This document shows positions 6,126 to 13,085 of a stretch of 14,497 nt of DNA, piece by piece. Position 1 is the first letter of the stretch. Each line of letters opens with the position of its first letter. Source of the DNA: an uncultured Pseudomonadales bacterium (lineage in GTDB: Bacteria > Pseudomonadota > Gammaproteobacteria > Pseudomonadales > IMCC2047); assembly GCA_947258895.1 (NCBI GenBank), contig CAMYKE010000058.1:1-14497 (forward strand), written 5' to 3'. The notes under the pieces are model-generated. The model made no database searches, was not told the origin of the DNA, and saw nothing but the letters and a program-made list of their open reading frames with translations. Made by a program: the position numbers and the translations under genes.

Positions 6126-8196
6126 CATCGAGCCCATGGGCATGGAGGGTATTGGGCAGGTTTTTCAGCAGTGCCGCCCGGCGTTTATCAATCCCGTCCA
6201 GCAGCGATTTGAAGCGCGGGGAATCCCTGTATGGAGCAAAACAGGGAGAGTCCTGGAGCAGGGGCAACCAGGGCAGGCGCGGACTGGTTGTGACTCCTGC
6301 CAAAGATTCCAGAACCCGCTCATGTTCCCCCAATACATGGCTTGCGCATGCTTTATAAATATATCCCCACCAGGTGGTGCCGCCGGTTTCCTGATGAATC
6401 TGCATATGTTTATATATCCACTTGGCCAGCCGTTGCGCCGGTTCGGTTTGCCCGGATAGATACAGGGCGTTCGCAAGTGTCGCCAGGGCCTCGATGGCGG
6501 GTGCGTCCCGGGTGTCAGCCAGCGCCCGTTCAGGCAGCCCGGCCAGCTTGAGCATCCGTACCGCCAGCTCATACTGCCCGGTCGCGTTATAGGCAAAGGC
6601 AAGCAAATACTTGTTGGTCAGGTCCTGGGGTTGGTCAATCATTAATTCCTCACCGAGAGAAATCATTTCTTCATAACGCCGCATGCGGAACAGCAGCCCC
6701 ATGCCGGGTTTTGGTTCGATGAGCAGTGCGGAATTGAAATCACCCAGCACCGCATAGAGCTCCGCGAGTTGCCAGGTGTAGCGCTCCCGTTCGGGATCGG
6801 CGCGCTGGGCTTTTATGGCCCAGGCAATCGCGTCATCCACGCGCCCCATTAACTCGTAAAGCCGTGCCAGCAAGCTGTAGCCTTCGGCAGTGGGAAACAT
6901 CGCCTCGACGCGCGCAGCGATCGCCGCGGTTTGCTCCGTTTGTCCCATCATGCCGTAGAAATTGCCCAGGTCGGCATGTCGCGACAGGGACAGCGGGTCG
7001 ATGCTGAGCGCGCGCCGGTAATGGGTATCGCCCGTGTAGTAGTCCCACTGGTGCCAGATCCAGTACGCATAGTAGGCCAGCGCGTCGGCATTATAGGGAT
7101 TAATTTCGATCGCACGCTGCCAGGCATCACCGCTGCCGGGCAGGCCTCGTAACCAGTAATACAGGCCCAGAGTGGTTTGTACCTCGCTTAAATCGGGATC
7201 AATTCCGAGTGCGGTAAAAATCGGGTCTTCTGCGGCATCGATGTCGCCACGGTAGAGCAATGCCCCGCCCAGGCGACTCAGCAGTTCGTGCGCGGAGACG
7301 TCTTCGCTAGTCGGCGACAACGATTCACCACTCGTTTCGACATCAGGCAGAATGTGTTTCACCACATCCTGCGCGATTTGCTGTGGTATCGCCAGCAGGT
7401 CCCGGGAGGTGCGGTCATAACTCTGCGACCAGCGCTGGAACCCCGTGTTGCCGTCGATAACCTGTATCGTGATACTGAGATTGTTGCCCTGGCGGCGCAG
7501 ACTGCCTTCGACCAATGTGCCGACGCCCATTTGCAACGCCATCGCCTGTGCATCCCTGCCGCCCTCCCGGGCGGCGGCTGCAGAGCGTCGGGGTACGATG
7601 CGCAAACCCTTCACCCTCCCCAGTTGGTCCTGCAGTTCGTTGGCCAACCCGGCACTCAAATAATCATCCGCCGGATCCCCGCTCAGGTTGCTGAAGGGAA
7701 GGACGGCAATCGAGCTCGCCGGCAGCAGCGGTGCTTGCGGCTCGCCCCAATCGATCCGCGTGAGAAGGGTGACCAGGGAGGCGACAATTAACAGCAACCC
7801 GCCTATGGTCAACACGGGGTGGCGCTTTATCCAGGTCGCCCGGACTTCCGCAACACCCGGGTATTCACGAGTCACAGGCGGTAGTAGCCGGTATCCCTCG
7901 CCGCGAACCAGGCCTATGTAGCGCGGCGCGTGGGCATCGTCGCCAATCGCCTGGCGCAGCAATTTAATGCGTTGGGTGAGGGTCTCGGGAGAGACGACGC
8001 GGTCGGGCCAGACGCGCTCCATGAGTTCGTCCTGCGTCACCACATTGGGTGCCGCCTCCGCCAGAGCCAGCAGCAGCTGATAGGAAAGCCGCGGCAATTC
8101 GATGATCACCCCATCCCGGGTGAGTTCATGCCTGCCGGGATCGAGAAGCAAGTCGTCGATTCGCAGGCGTTCCCTGGTTAGGGCTCGGGTATCCAT
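6109..8196 (-). CDS. Membrane-bound OmpR-type winged-helix regulator with FlgO/TolB-like and TPR domains
   Basis: This 695-residue protein has four parts. Residues 10-106 form an OmpR/CadC-type winged-helix DNA-binding domain; VVTQDELMERVWPDRVVS is followed by a recognition helix near TLTQRIKLLRQAI and a wing ending YIGLVRGEGYRLL. A single membrane helix lies at about 128-146. Residues 161-283 carry SSIAVLPFSNLSGDP, a YLSAGLANEL helix, a VEGSLRRQGNNL motif and a QVIDGNTGFQRWSQSYDR motif, typical of the domain that follows wHTH in CadC-like and adenylate-cyclase-like proteins. The remainder to about 690 is helical with TPR-like repeats. In this family the DNA-binding end is cytoplasmic and the C-terminal part periplasmic, so an envelope signal could be sensed (inference). 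It is divergent from the secreted-protein gene at 8562 and is the best candidate to regulate it. The ATG at 8194-8196 has only a weak ribosome site. Confidence 0.88.
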   Translation of the reverse strand: MDTRALTRERLRIDDLLLDPGRHELTRDGVIIELPRLSYQLLLALAEAAPNVVTQDELMERVWPDRVVSPETLTQRIKLLRQAIGDDAHAPRYIGLVRGEGYRLLPPVTREYPGVAEVRATWIKRHPVLTIGGLLLIVASLVTLLTRIDWGEPQAPLLPASSIAVLPFSNLSGDPADDYLSAGLANELQDQLGRVKGLRIVPRRSAAAAREGGRDAQAMALQMGVGTLVEGSLRRQGNNLSITIQVIDGNTGFQRWSQSYDRTSRDLLAIPQQIAQDVVKHILPDVETSGESLSPTSEDVSAHELLSRLGGALLYRGDIDAAEDPIFTALGIDPDLSEVQTTLGLYYWLRGLPGSGDAWQRAIEINPYNADALAYYAYWIWHQWDYYTGDTHYRRALSIDPLSLSRHADLGNFYGMMGQTEQTAAIAARVEAMFPTAEGYSLLARLYELMGRVDDAIAWAIKAQRADPERERYTWQLAELYAVLGDFNSALLIEPKPGMGLLFRMRRYEEMISLGEELMIDQPQDLTNKYLLAFAYNATGQYELAVRMLKLAGLPERALADTRDAPAIEALATLANALYLSGQTEPAQRLAKWIYKHMQIHQETGGTTWWGYIYKACASHVLGEHERVLESLAGVTTSPRLPWLPLLQDSPCFAPYRDSPRFKSLLDGIDKRRAALLKNLPNTLHAHGLDVRTRE

Positions 8197-8254
8197 AATT
8201 TGCTATCTGCTGAAGCTAATGCCAGTGATCTGATCCCGCCGTTGATCTGCAACC

Positions 8255-8283
8255 ATCTTACGCAAGACGCTTGTGCGCCACAA
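8255..8283 (-). promoter_or_regulatory. Candidate promoter of the regulator gene
   Basis: On the minus strand TTGTGG (plus-strand 8278-8283) and TAAGAT (8255-8260) are spaced by exactly 17 bp. The match is modest, three and four of six positions. Transcription would start about 50 bp before the regulator's ATG. Confidence 0.3.
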
Positions 8284-8375
8284 AGTTTCTCGATTAAGAA
8301 GCACACCCCCAACATTTGCTATAGGAAAACGATATAAGAATGGGAGCTTTATCTCTTCCGACTATAAAAATGTGG

Positions 8376-8414
8376 CTTCACGCGTCTTCACGAAACCTTC
8401 ATGGCATCTTCATG
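8376..8414 (+). promoter_or_regulatory. Four helically phased CTTCA(C/T)G direct repeats, candidate winged-helix regulator site
   Basis: CTTCACG occurs at 8376 and 8386 and CTTCATG at 8397 and 8408. The steps are 10, 11 and 11 bp, one DNA turn each. A weaker CTTCCGA at 8355 is 21 bp (two turns) upstream. Tandem heptamers with an 11-bp period are the established binding pattern of PhoB/OmpR-type winged-helix proteins. The array lies in the divergent region between the winged-helix/TPR regulator and the secreted-protein gene, about 150 bp before that gene's ATG. A poor -10-like CATAGG at 8433-8438 is placed as in promoters where such a box replaces the -35 element. The binding protein could be the neighbouring regulator or a PhoB-like protein elsewhere. 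Confidence 0.6.
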
Positions 8415-8561
8415 TGATTTTTTCGCTCCGGGCATAGGCTGTGATCACTTGGTTACAACGGACGGTGGCGAGTAGCAAACGCGAGCTGCCTGGTGTGGCA
8501 CCGCAATAGCGTTGACACCATCGGGTAGCCGCTTTCAAACGAAACTCATGAGGAATTCAAC

Positions 8562-9200
8562 ATGAAACATAAATTGACAGCAAGTATTCTAGCATTACTG
8601 GCGACATGCTTTATCGGTAGCGCGATGGCCGGTGGCTATGGCCACAAAATGCGCGAATCGATACAGGTCGCCGACCATCAGGCGTTTGAAAATAAGGCTG
8701 CGGGGCTAGAAATGGGTGATGTGGTCGAGGGAGCAACAATCCTGGTGCGGGATTATAAAAACCGGGTTATCACGGCCAATATCAGCGGCAGGGCCTTCGA
8801 CCCCGATGCGTCGTATACGGTGTGGTGGGTGGTGTTTAATTTCCCGCAATTCTGCGAGCAACCCTACGCTTGTGCGAGTGGCGACCTAAACCGCCCTCGT
8901 GTGCTCGGCTCCGCTTTCCTGGCGGGCGGGTTCATCACAGATGCTAACGGCGTTGCGAATGCCTTCCTGCAGTTAGCGTCCGGTCGCACCCAGCGCGAAA
9001 CCGCCGGAGGAACCAAGGGGCATGGCCTGTTAAACCTGCGCAAGGCCGCGATTCATATGGTCTACCGGACCAAGGGAACCGGCAACGACACGGTGCCGAT
9101 CTCGGCACAGATCAGCCAACTTCTCGGCGCGTGTGGAGAACTGCCTAACCCCTGCATGAATCAATATTTCTCCGTCCACAATGCGGTAGAGCCCGATTAA
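8562..9200 (+). CDS. Secreted four-cysteine protein, unknown function
   Basis: This is a 212-residue exported protein. The signal peptide (MKHK, core LTASILALLATCFIGSAMA) is probably cleaved after residue 23. The mature part is mostly beta-like: EGATILVRDYKNRVITANISG, YTVWWVVFNFP, VANAFLQLASG, AAIHMVYRTKG. It has four cysteines, C98, C104, C191 and C198, likely forming two disulfides in the periplasm or outside the cell. No membrane helix follows the signal. I do not recognise the family; the architecture suggests a small beta-sandwich or adhesin-like domain without known catalytic motif. ATG 8562 is supported by AGGA at 8551-8554. It is monocistronic, divergent from the membrane-bound regulator, preceded by phased heptamer repeats and followed by a cluster of hairpins. 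Confidence 0.75.
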   Translation: MKHKLTASILALLATCFIGSAMAGGYGHKMRESIQVADHQAFENKAAGLEMGDVVEGATILVRDYKNRVITANISGRAFDPDASYTVWWVVFNFPQFCEQPYACASGDLNRPRVLGSAFLAGGFITDANGVANAFLQLASGRTQRETAGGTKGHGLLNLRKAAIHMVYRTKGTGNDTVPISAQISQLLGACGELPNPCMNQYFSVHNAVEPD

Positions 9201-9233
9201 CTGGCTGGAACCATCGGGTGGACCGATAGGGAC

Positions 9234-9274
9234 GGGGCTGCGCAAGCACGGAGGTTACTTCCCCGGGCAGCCCC
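9234..9274 (+). other. Inverted repeat downstream of the secreted-protein gene
   Basis: GGGGCTGC (9234-9241) pairs perfectly with GCAGCCCC (9267-9274) across a 25-base loop. A smaller stem, GGTTG with CAACC, lies just downstream in the stretch before 9310. There is no T-run. It may slow transcription or protect the mRNA's 3' end. Confidence 0.35.
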
Positions 9275-9305
9275 ACAACGGGTGGCGCCTGGTTGCGCTA
9301 CCAAC

Positions 9306-9334
9306 CCGGGGCCTTCGAGATTCGTAGGCCCCGG
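9306..9334 (+). terminator. GC-rich hairpin, probable terminator after the secreted-protein gene
   Basis: CCGGGGCCT (9306-9314) and AGGCCCCGG (9326-9334) form a perfect 9-bp stem with an 11-base loop. The bases after it, ACTTTGTGGG, contain only a short T-run, so it is not a textbook intrinsic terminator. It is about 105 bp after the stop codon of the secreted-protein gene and ahead of the diguanylate cyclase promoter. A role in ending that transcript is likely but unproven. Confidence 0.45.
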
Positions 9335-9442
9335 ACTTTGTGGGATCCAGGTGCGAATTCCGGGTCGCAATGCGCTCGCTACTGCCCACCAATGTCGCCT
9401 CTGAGAATTGGCAAACTGCAGTCAATTTGATCCAAATCCGAG

Positions 9443-9470
9443 TTCACAGTCGCTGATTATGAACTATTCT
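9443..9470 (+). promoter_or_regulatory. Candidate promoter of the diguanylate cyclase gene
   Basis: TTCACA (9443-9448) matches the -35 consensus at five of six positions, and TATTCT (9465-9470) the -10 consensus at four, with a 16-bp spacer. Transcription would start about 25 bp before the TTG start codon. Confidence 0.4.
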
Positions 9471-9502
9471 TTGGTAAGATGCGGTGATATGGAGTATCCA
9501 CA

Positions 9503-11728
9503 TTGACTGAAGACGTATCGTTGAGGACGGAATTCCCCACGCTCCCCAATCTTGGCATCGGGGCGTTTTACTTCATAGCCGCCTTTTGCAGCCTCAATCT
9601 TATGACGCCGCCGGGATATGCGACCGCCGTGTGGCCGGCAGCAGGGATTGCGCTGGCTATGGTGTTGCTCTACGGACCACAGCTGTGGCCGGGACTGCTG
9701 GTTGGCGCGACCCTGGTTAACCTGACCAACCTGTACGATCCTGCGGTGCATCCGGACATTGGCCGGCCGTTGCTGCTCGCCACAAGTCTTGGCGTCGCCG
9801 CCACTCTGCAAGCGCTTGTAGCTTTCTATCTGATCAAGCCCAGGGTCACACTCGACCAGGGGTTGGTCGATGCCGGTGATATCGTTCGGTTGCTACTAAT
9901 CGGCGGGCCAGTCGCGTGCCTGGTCAGCGCAACCTGGAGCGTCGCCACGCTGTACCTGGCCGGTATCATCGCGCCGTTAAACCTGTCGTATAACTGGATC
10001 ACCTGGTGGGTCGGCGATGCGATTGGCGTCATGCTGGGGGTGCCGCTGATCATGATCTGGTTAGGCCGGCCCCGTGAAGTCTGGGAGCAGCGCAAGGCCG
10101 GTGTGGCGATTCCCGTGTTCGCCGCATTTGCCATCGTACTCGTGATTTACCTGGTGGAAATCGAGGATTACGAACAAAAGACCGAATCCCATTTCGCCAG
10201 CCAGGCGCAGCTTATCGGCGATACACTGGAAAGGAAAATACAGCGTAATCTTGAAGTGGTGTATGCAATGCAGGGACTTTTCGACACGGCGGATTTCGTG
10301 GACAGTCGCGAATTCCACCACTACGCCAGCCGAGCCCTGGAGCGCAATCCGGGTATTCACGCGTTATCGTGGAATCCGGTGGTAACGCGGACGTTGCGTC
10401 CCAAATTTGAGTCCTCGATGCAGGACCAGGGGTTCCGCGACTTTCGCTTTACCGAGCGCAACGCCGCCGGCGAAATCGAGGCCGCAGCCGATCGCGAGTT
10501 TCACGTCCCGGTGCAGTATATCGAACCGCTGGAAACCAATCGCTTTGTGCTCGGGTATGACGTGTTCTCCAACAAACAACGCAAGCAGGCGTTGCGGGCC
10601 GCACAGGCAACCGGTGAGCTGACTGGCACCGAACCGATTACGCTGGTGCAGGAGCCGGGCAGTCAGGTCGGTGTATTGCTGGTGCTACCGGTACAGCATT
10701 ACCCAAACGAATCAAAAGCACAGGCCGCCGCAGCAGACCTGCCCAGCGGATTCGTCGTCAGCGTGATGCGCATCGGCAGCCTGTTAGAGGAAAGCCTGGC
10801 GTACAGCCCATTGCATCATGTGATCGTGCGGCTGCGCGATGTCGACAACGTGTCCATGCCGAAGATGCTCGGAGATTACCTGATTCGCCCGGATGGTTTG
10901 ACCAGCAACCAGGACCTGATTGGTCCGGAAAGTGGTGCACTCTATTGGGAAAGGCACCTCAAACTCGGCAATCGCAGTTGGATGCTCGAGATCCAGGCGC
11001 ATGAAAACTACCTTTCGAACACACATCGGTGGACGTTGTGGGGCATTTTCATTACCGGGTTGATGTTTACCCTGGCGCTCGAAGTGTTCCTGATGATCCT
11101 GAGCGGTCGCGCGATTGCCGACCAGAACCGGGCGCGGGCCCTGGCCGCCGAGATCGCAGAGCGCAAGGCGGTAGAACGCAAGCTGAACAGCGCCAACCGA
11201 GACCTCGAACTGATCGCTACTACCGACGAGCTGACCGGGATTAAGAATCGGCGTTCGATTCTCGAGCAGGGGCTTCGCCTCGCTGCCGAGGCACAGCGCT
11301 ACCAAATCCCTTACGTGGTGCTCATGCTGGACATCGACCACTTCAAGTTGATCAACGATAAATGGGGCCACCGTACCGGCGACCTGGTACTGAAAAATTT
11401 CGTAACCCGCGTATGCGAGGCTGCGCGAGATGTCGACGATTTCGGTCGCTGGGGAGGTGAGGAATTTTTGATCCTGACGCGGAACTCGAAACCGGAGGAG
11501 GTTATCAGGTTTGCCAAGCGACTGGTCGCGATAGTCGCCGACCATAGCCTGGAGCCGGTAGGCCAGGTCACCGTTAGCATAGGCGTGGCGATTAGTAAGG
11601 AAGGCGAAAGCTTCGATAAGACCGTGCAGCGCGCGGATCGGGCGCTGTACTGCGCCAAGGACCGGGGTCGCAATCGCGTCGAGTGCGACGGGCTCGCGGA
11701 CATCAAAAATTTCCCGGCTGCATCCTAG
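9503..11728 (+). CDS. Diguanylate cyclase with MASE1 membrane sensor and CHASE domain
   Basis: The 741-residue inner-membrane enzyme should make cyclic di-GMP from two GTP. Residues 18-217 are a multi-helix MASE1 sensor with its hallmark ATAVWPAAGIALA (about 40-52). Residues 240-490 are a periplasmic CHASE domain (GIHALSWNPVV and downstream strands), closed by a helix at about 510-532. A short coiled linker precedes the GGDEF domain, which starts at TTDELTGIKNRR. Active-site features are complete: LDIDHFKLIND with metal-binding D610, and GGEEF at 651-655. RDVD at 642-645, five residues before GGEEF, is a canonical RxxD inhibitory site, so product feedback is likely. No EAL domain is present. 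The TTG start has GGAG at 9491-9494 eight bases upstream; the next in-frame Met (34) would cut the first membrane helix. The gene appears monocistronic. Confidence 0.93.
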   Translation: MTEDVSLRTEFPTLPNLGIGAFYFIAAFCSLNLMTPPGYATAVWPAAGIALAMVLLYGPQLWPGLLVGATLVNLTNLYDPAVHPDIGRPLLLATSLGVAATLQALVAFYLIKPRVTLDQGLVDAGDIVRLLLIGGPVACLVSATWSVATLYLAGIIAPLNLSYNWITWWVGDAIGVMLGVPLIMIWLGRPREVWEQRKAGVAIPVFAAFAIVLVIYLVEIEDYEQKTESHFASQAQLIGDTLERKIQRNLEVVYAMQGLFDTADFVDSREFHHYASRALERNPGIHALSWNPVVTRTLRPKFESSMQDQGFRDFRFTERNAAGEIEAAADREFHVPVQYIEPLETNRFVLGYDVFSNKQRKQALRAAQATGELTGTEPITLVQEPGSQVGVLLVLPVQHYPNESKAQAAAADLPSGFVVSVMRIGSLLEESLAYSPLHHVIVRLRDVDNVSMPKMLGDYLIRPDGLTSNQDLIGPESGALYWERHLKLGNRSWMLEIQAHENYLSNTHRWTLWGIFITGLMFTLALEVFLMILSGRAIADQNRARALAAEIAERKAVERKLNSANRDLELIATTDELTGIKNRRSILEQGLRLAAEAQRYQIPYVVLMLDIDHFKLINDKWGHRTGDLVLKNFVTRVCEAARDVDDFGRWGGEEFLILTRNSKPEEVIRFAKRLVAIVADHSLEPVGQVTVSIGVAISKEGESFDKTVQRADRALYCAKDRGRNRVECDGLADIKNFPAAS

Positions 11729-11771
11729 CCCGCATCAGTCACCGATACAGCATCAAACCTGAGAACAATCC

Positions 11772-11933
11772 ATGAAAACAGGCATTTTCTTAAAGCCGGA
11801 AATTTACAGTCTGCTAAATATGCTTTTGCGCGCTTGTATGGTACTCAAAGCCTTTATATTGGATGATATTAAGGCGCCGGGAAAGGTCCAAAATGCCATT
11901 ATCGACCGACAATTCAAATATTGGTCTGGTTAG
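11772..11933 (+). CDS. Possible 53-residue protein, doubtful
   Basis: An ATG at 11772 opens a 53-codon frame ending in TAG at 11931-11933. The product begins MKTGIFLKPEIYSLLNML, with one moderately hydrophobic stretch and a basic tail. It has no good ribosome site (only TGAGAA upstream) and is AT-richer than the neighbouring genes. It lies between the diguanylate cyclase and the decayed end of the hydrolase gene. It may be chance, a remnant, or a small gene of unknown role. Confidence 0.2.
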   Translation: MKTGIFLKPEIYSLLNMLLRACMVLKAFILDDIKAPGKVQNAIIDRQFKYWSG

Positions 11934-11987
11934 GGCGGCTAATTACAGCAATCAATTGCGTCACGCGCTGCTCATGGATTAGCCGCC
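11934..11987. repeat. 10-bp perfect inverted repeat with nested hairpin next to the hydrolase 3' end
   Basis: GGCGGCTAAT (11934-11943) is the exact reverse complement of ATTAGCCGCC (11978-11987), with a 34-base interior. The interior contains GCAAT (11948-11952) and ATTGC (11955-11959) around two bases. It begins directly after the stop of the small doubtful frame and ends six bases before the hydrolase stop. It may be a bidirectional terminator without T-runs, or a small mobile scar. It lacks the AAC/GTT core sites expected of an integron attC. Confidence 0.6.
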
Positions 11988-11992
11988 ATATC

Positions 11993-12865
11993 TCACCGAT
12001 TTTTGGAATTATCGCCGAGAGATTGTGCGTTGTGCGGGATTTTCCGACGAAGGGGATAGCCGTCGCTATAGCCGCAGGAGAAAAATTCCGTACAGCGTGC
12101 AAGATCCGGCGAGAAACCAAATAGGCAATTCGCGCCGTGGATCACCAACGCCGGCTTGCGGATTCTACGTAACAGGCCGATTCGGTCTCCACTCGCCAAT
12201 ATCGCTGCGATCTGGCGAAAATAGCCGGCAGGATAGAATGAACGTTCGAACGCCGCAGTGAGTTGCGCCCGCAGGTCCGAGTCGCTGAGGCGGTACCCGG
12301 GGCTCTCGATCAGGCGCCAGGTTGCGATTGCGTCCGCAATGTCATCGCCGGGCGCGGCCCCGGAGCTCTTGATCATTTGTCGCGTTACCTTATGGTCGGG
12401 CGCAGGCAAATACCATGCGCCACTGGTTGACATTATGGAAGTCAACGACAGCACCCGGTCCGGAAACTTCCCGGCAACGATCTGCGAGATCATGCCCCCC
12501 ATGGAGGCGCCCACCAGGTGAGCCGCCTCTATCCCCAGGGCGTCCAGCACACCGACGGTATCCTGTGCCATATCCGTCAGGGTATAGGGCACCTTCACCG
12601 GAAAACCAAAGCGTGCGGCCATCGCCAGTTGCATCATGTCGGGCGCCTGCTGGCCCTCCATCTTTTCAGACCAGCCGATATCGCGATTATCGAACCGGAT
12701 TACCCGAAACCCTGATCGCGCCAGATGTTCACAAAATTCGGCCGGCCAACTGATCATCTGCAGGCCGAGCCCCGTGATCAACACGATTACCGGGTTCCAC
12801 GGGTCGCCAAATTCGTCATACGCAATGGTTATGCCATTGGCATGGAGGAATCTTTCATTAGCCAT
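11993..12865 (-). CDS. Alpha/beta hydrolase with a probably decayed C-terminus
   Basis: The 290-residue product has a clear alpha/beta-hydrolase fold up to about residue 245: VIVLITGLGLQMISW (oxyanion region), RVIRFDNRDIGWSE, and nucleophile elbow VGASMGGM with Ser121. Family members are cytoplasmic esterases or lactonases of uncertain substrate. The strand before the acid residue ends PALVIHGA, but the expected Asp-containing HGADDPL is replaced by HGANCLF. The following residues are low-similarity, and no GHDLP-like histidine appears before the stop at 11993. In another minus-strand frame ending at 11914, a THNLSAIIPKIGEI stretch looks like the missing histidine segment. So one or more indels near 12060-12125 have probably disrupted the gene, unless the tail is a new one. 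The ATG at 12863-12865 has only a weak ribosome site (AGGCAG). Confidence 0.82.
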   Translation of the reverse strand: MANERFLHANGITIAYDEFGDPWNPVIVLITGLGLQMISWPAEFCEHLARSGFRVIRFDNRDIGWSEKMEGQQAPDMMQLAMAARFGFPVKVPYTLTDMAQDTVGVLDALGIEAAHLVGASMGGMISQIVAGKFPDRVLSLTSIMSTSGAWYLPAPDHKVTRQMIKSSGAAPGDDIADAIATWRLIESPGYRLSDSDLRAQLTAAFERSFYPAGYFRQIAAILASGDRIGLLRRIRKPALVIHGANCLFGFSPDLARCTEFFSCGYSDGYPLRRKIPHNAQSLGDNSKNR

Positions 12866-13085
12866 AATTGCTGCCTGTCAGTTTCGCGTGCTCAGCCATG
12901 CCTGCATGGAAATATACAGCATTGCTGGCGCGGCATTCGGCGCCGGGTTGCGCCCGTCAATTATCCGGGAAGCTCGCGTTCAATCTGGATAGTGCGGGCA
13001 ACTTCAGATTTTAAAAGGGTGTGGAGCGGGGATTTTCCGCATCGATCACCCTGATGCCGGGGGGTTTTGGGGCAAGCCCGGGAAA
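12866..13085. other. Intergenic region between hydrolase and aldo/keto reductase genes
   Basis: This 220-bp stretch should hold the promoter of the minus-strand hydrolase and the end of the aldo/keto reductase transcript. No coding frame, convincing promoter or strong T-tailed hairpin was found. GC-rich short self-matches (around 13047-13080) are not long enough to call a terminator. Confidence 0.35.

Noticed and set aside
7288..7791. Plus-strand 167-codon open frame inside the regulator gene
   Set aside because: It is antisense to a well-supported winged-helix/TPR protein and has no domain or ribosome site.
8512..8540. TTGACA as -35 of the secreted-protein promoter
   Set aside because: No acceptable -10 box lies 16-18 bp downstream, and it is too close to the start codon for the leader expected from the upstream repeats.
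11934..11987. Integron attC site
   Set aside because: The inverted repeat lacks the RYYYAAC/GTTRRRY core boxes, and no integrase or cassette array is nearby.
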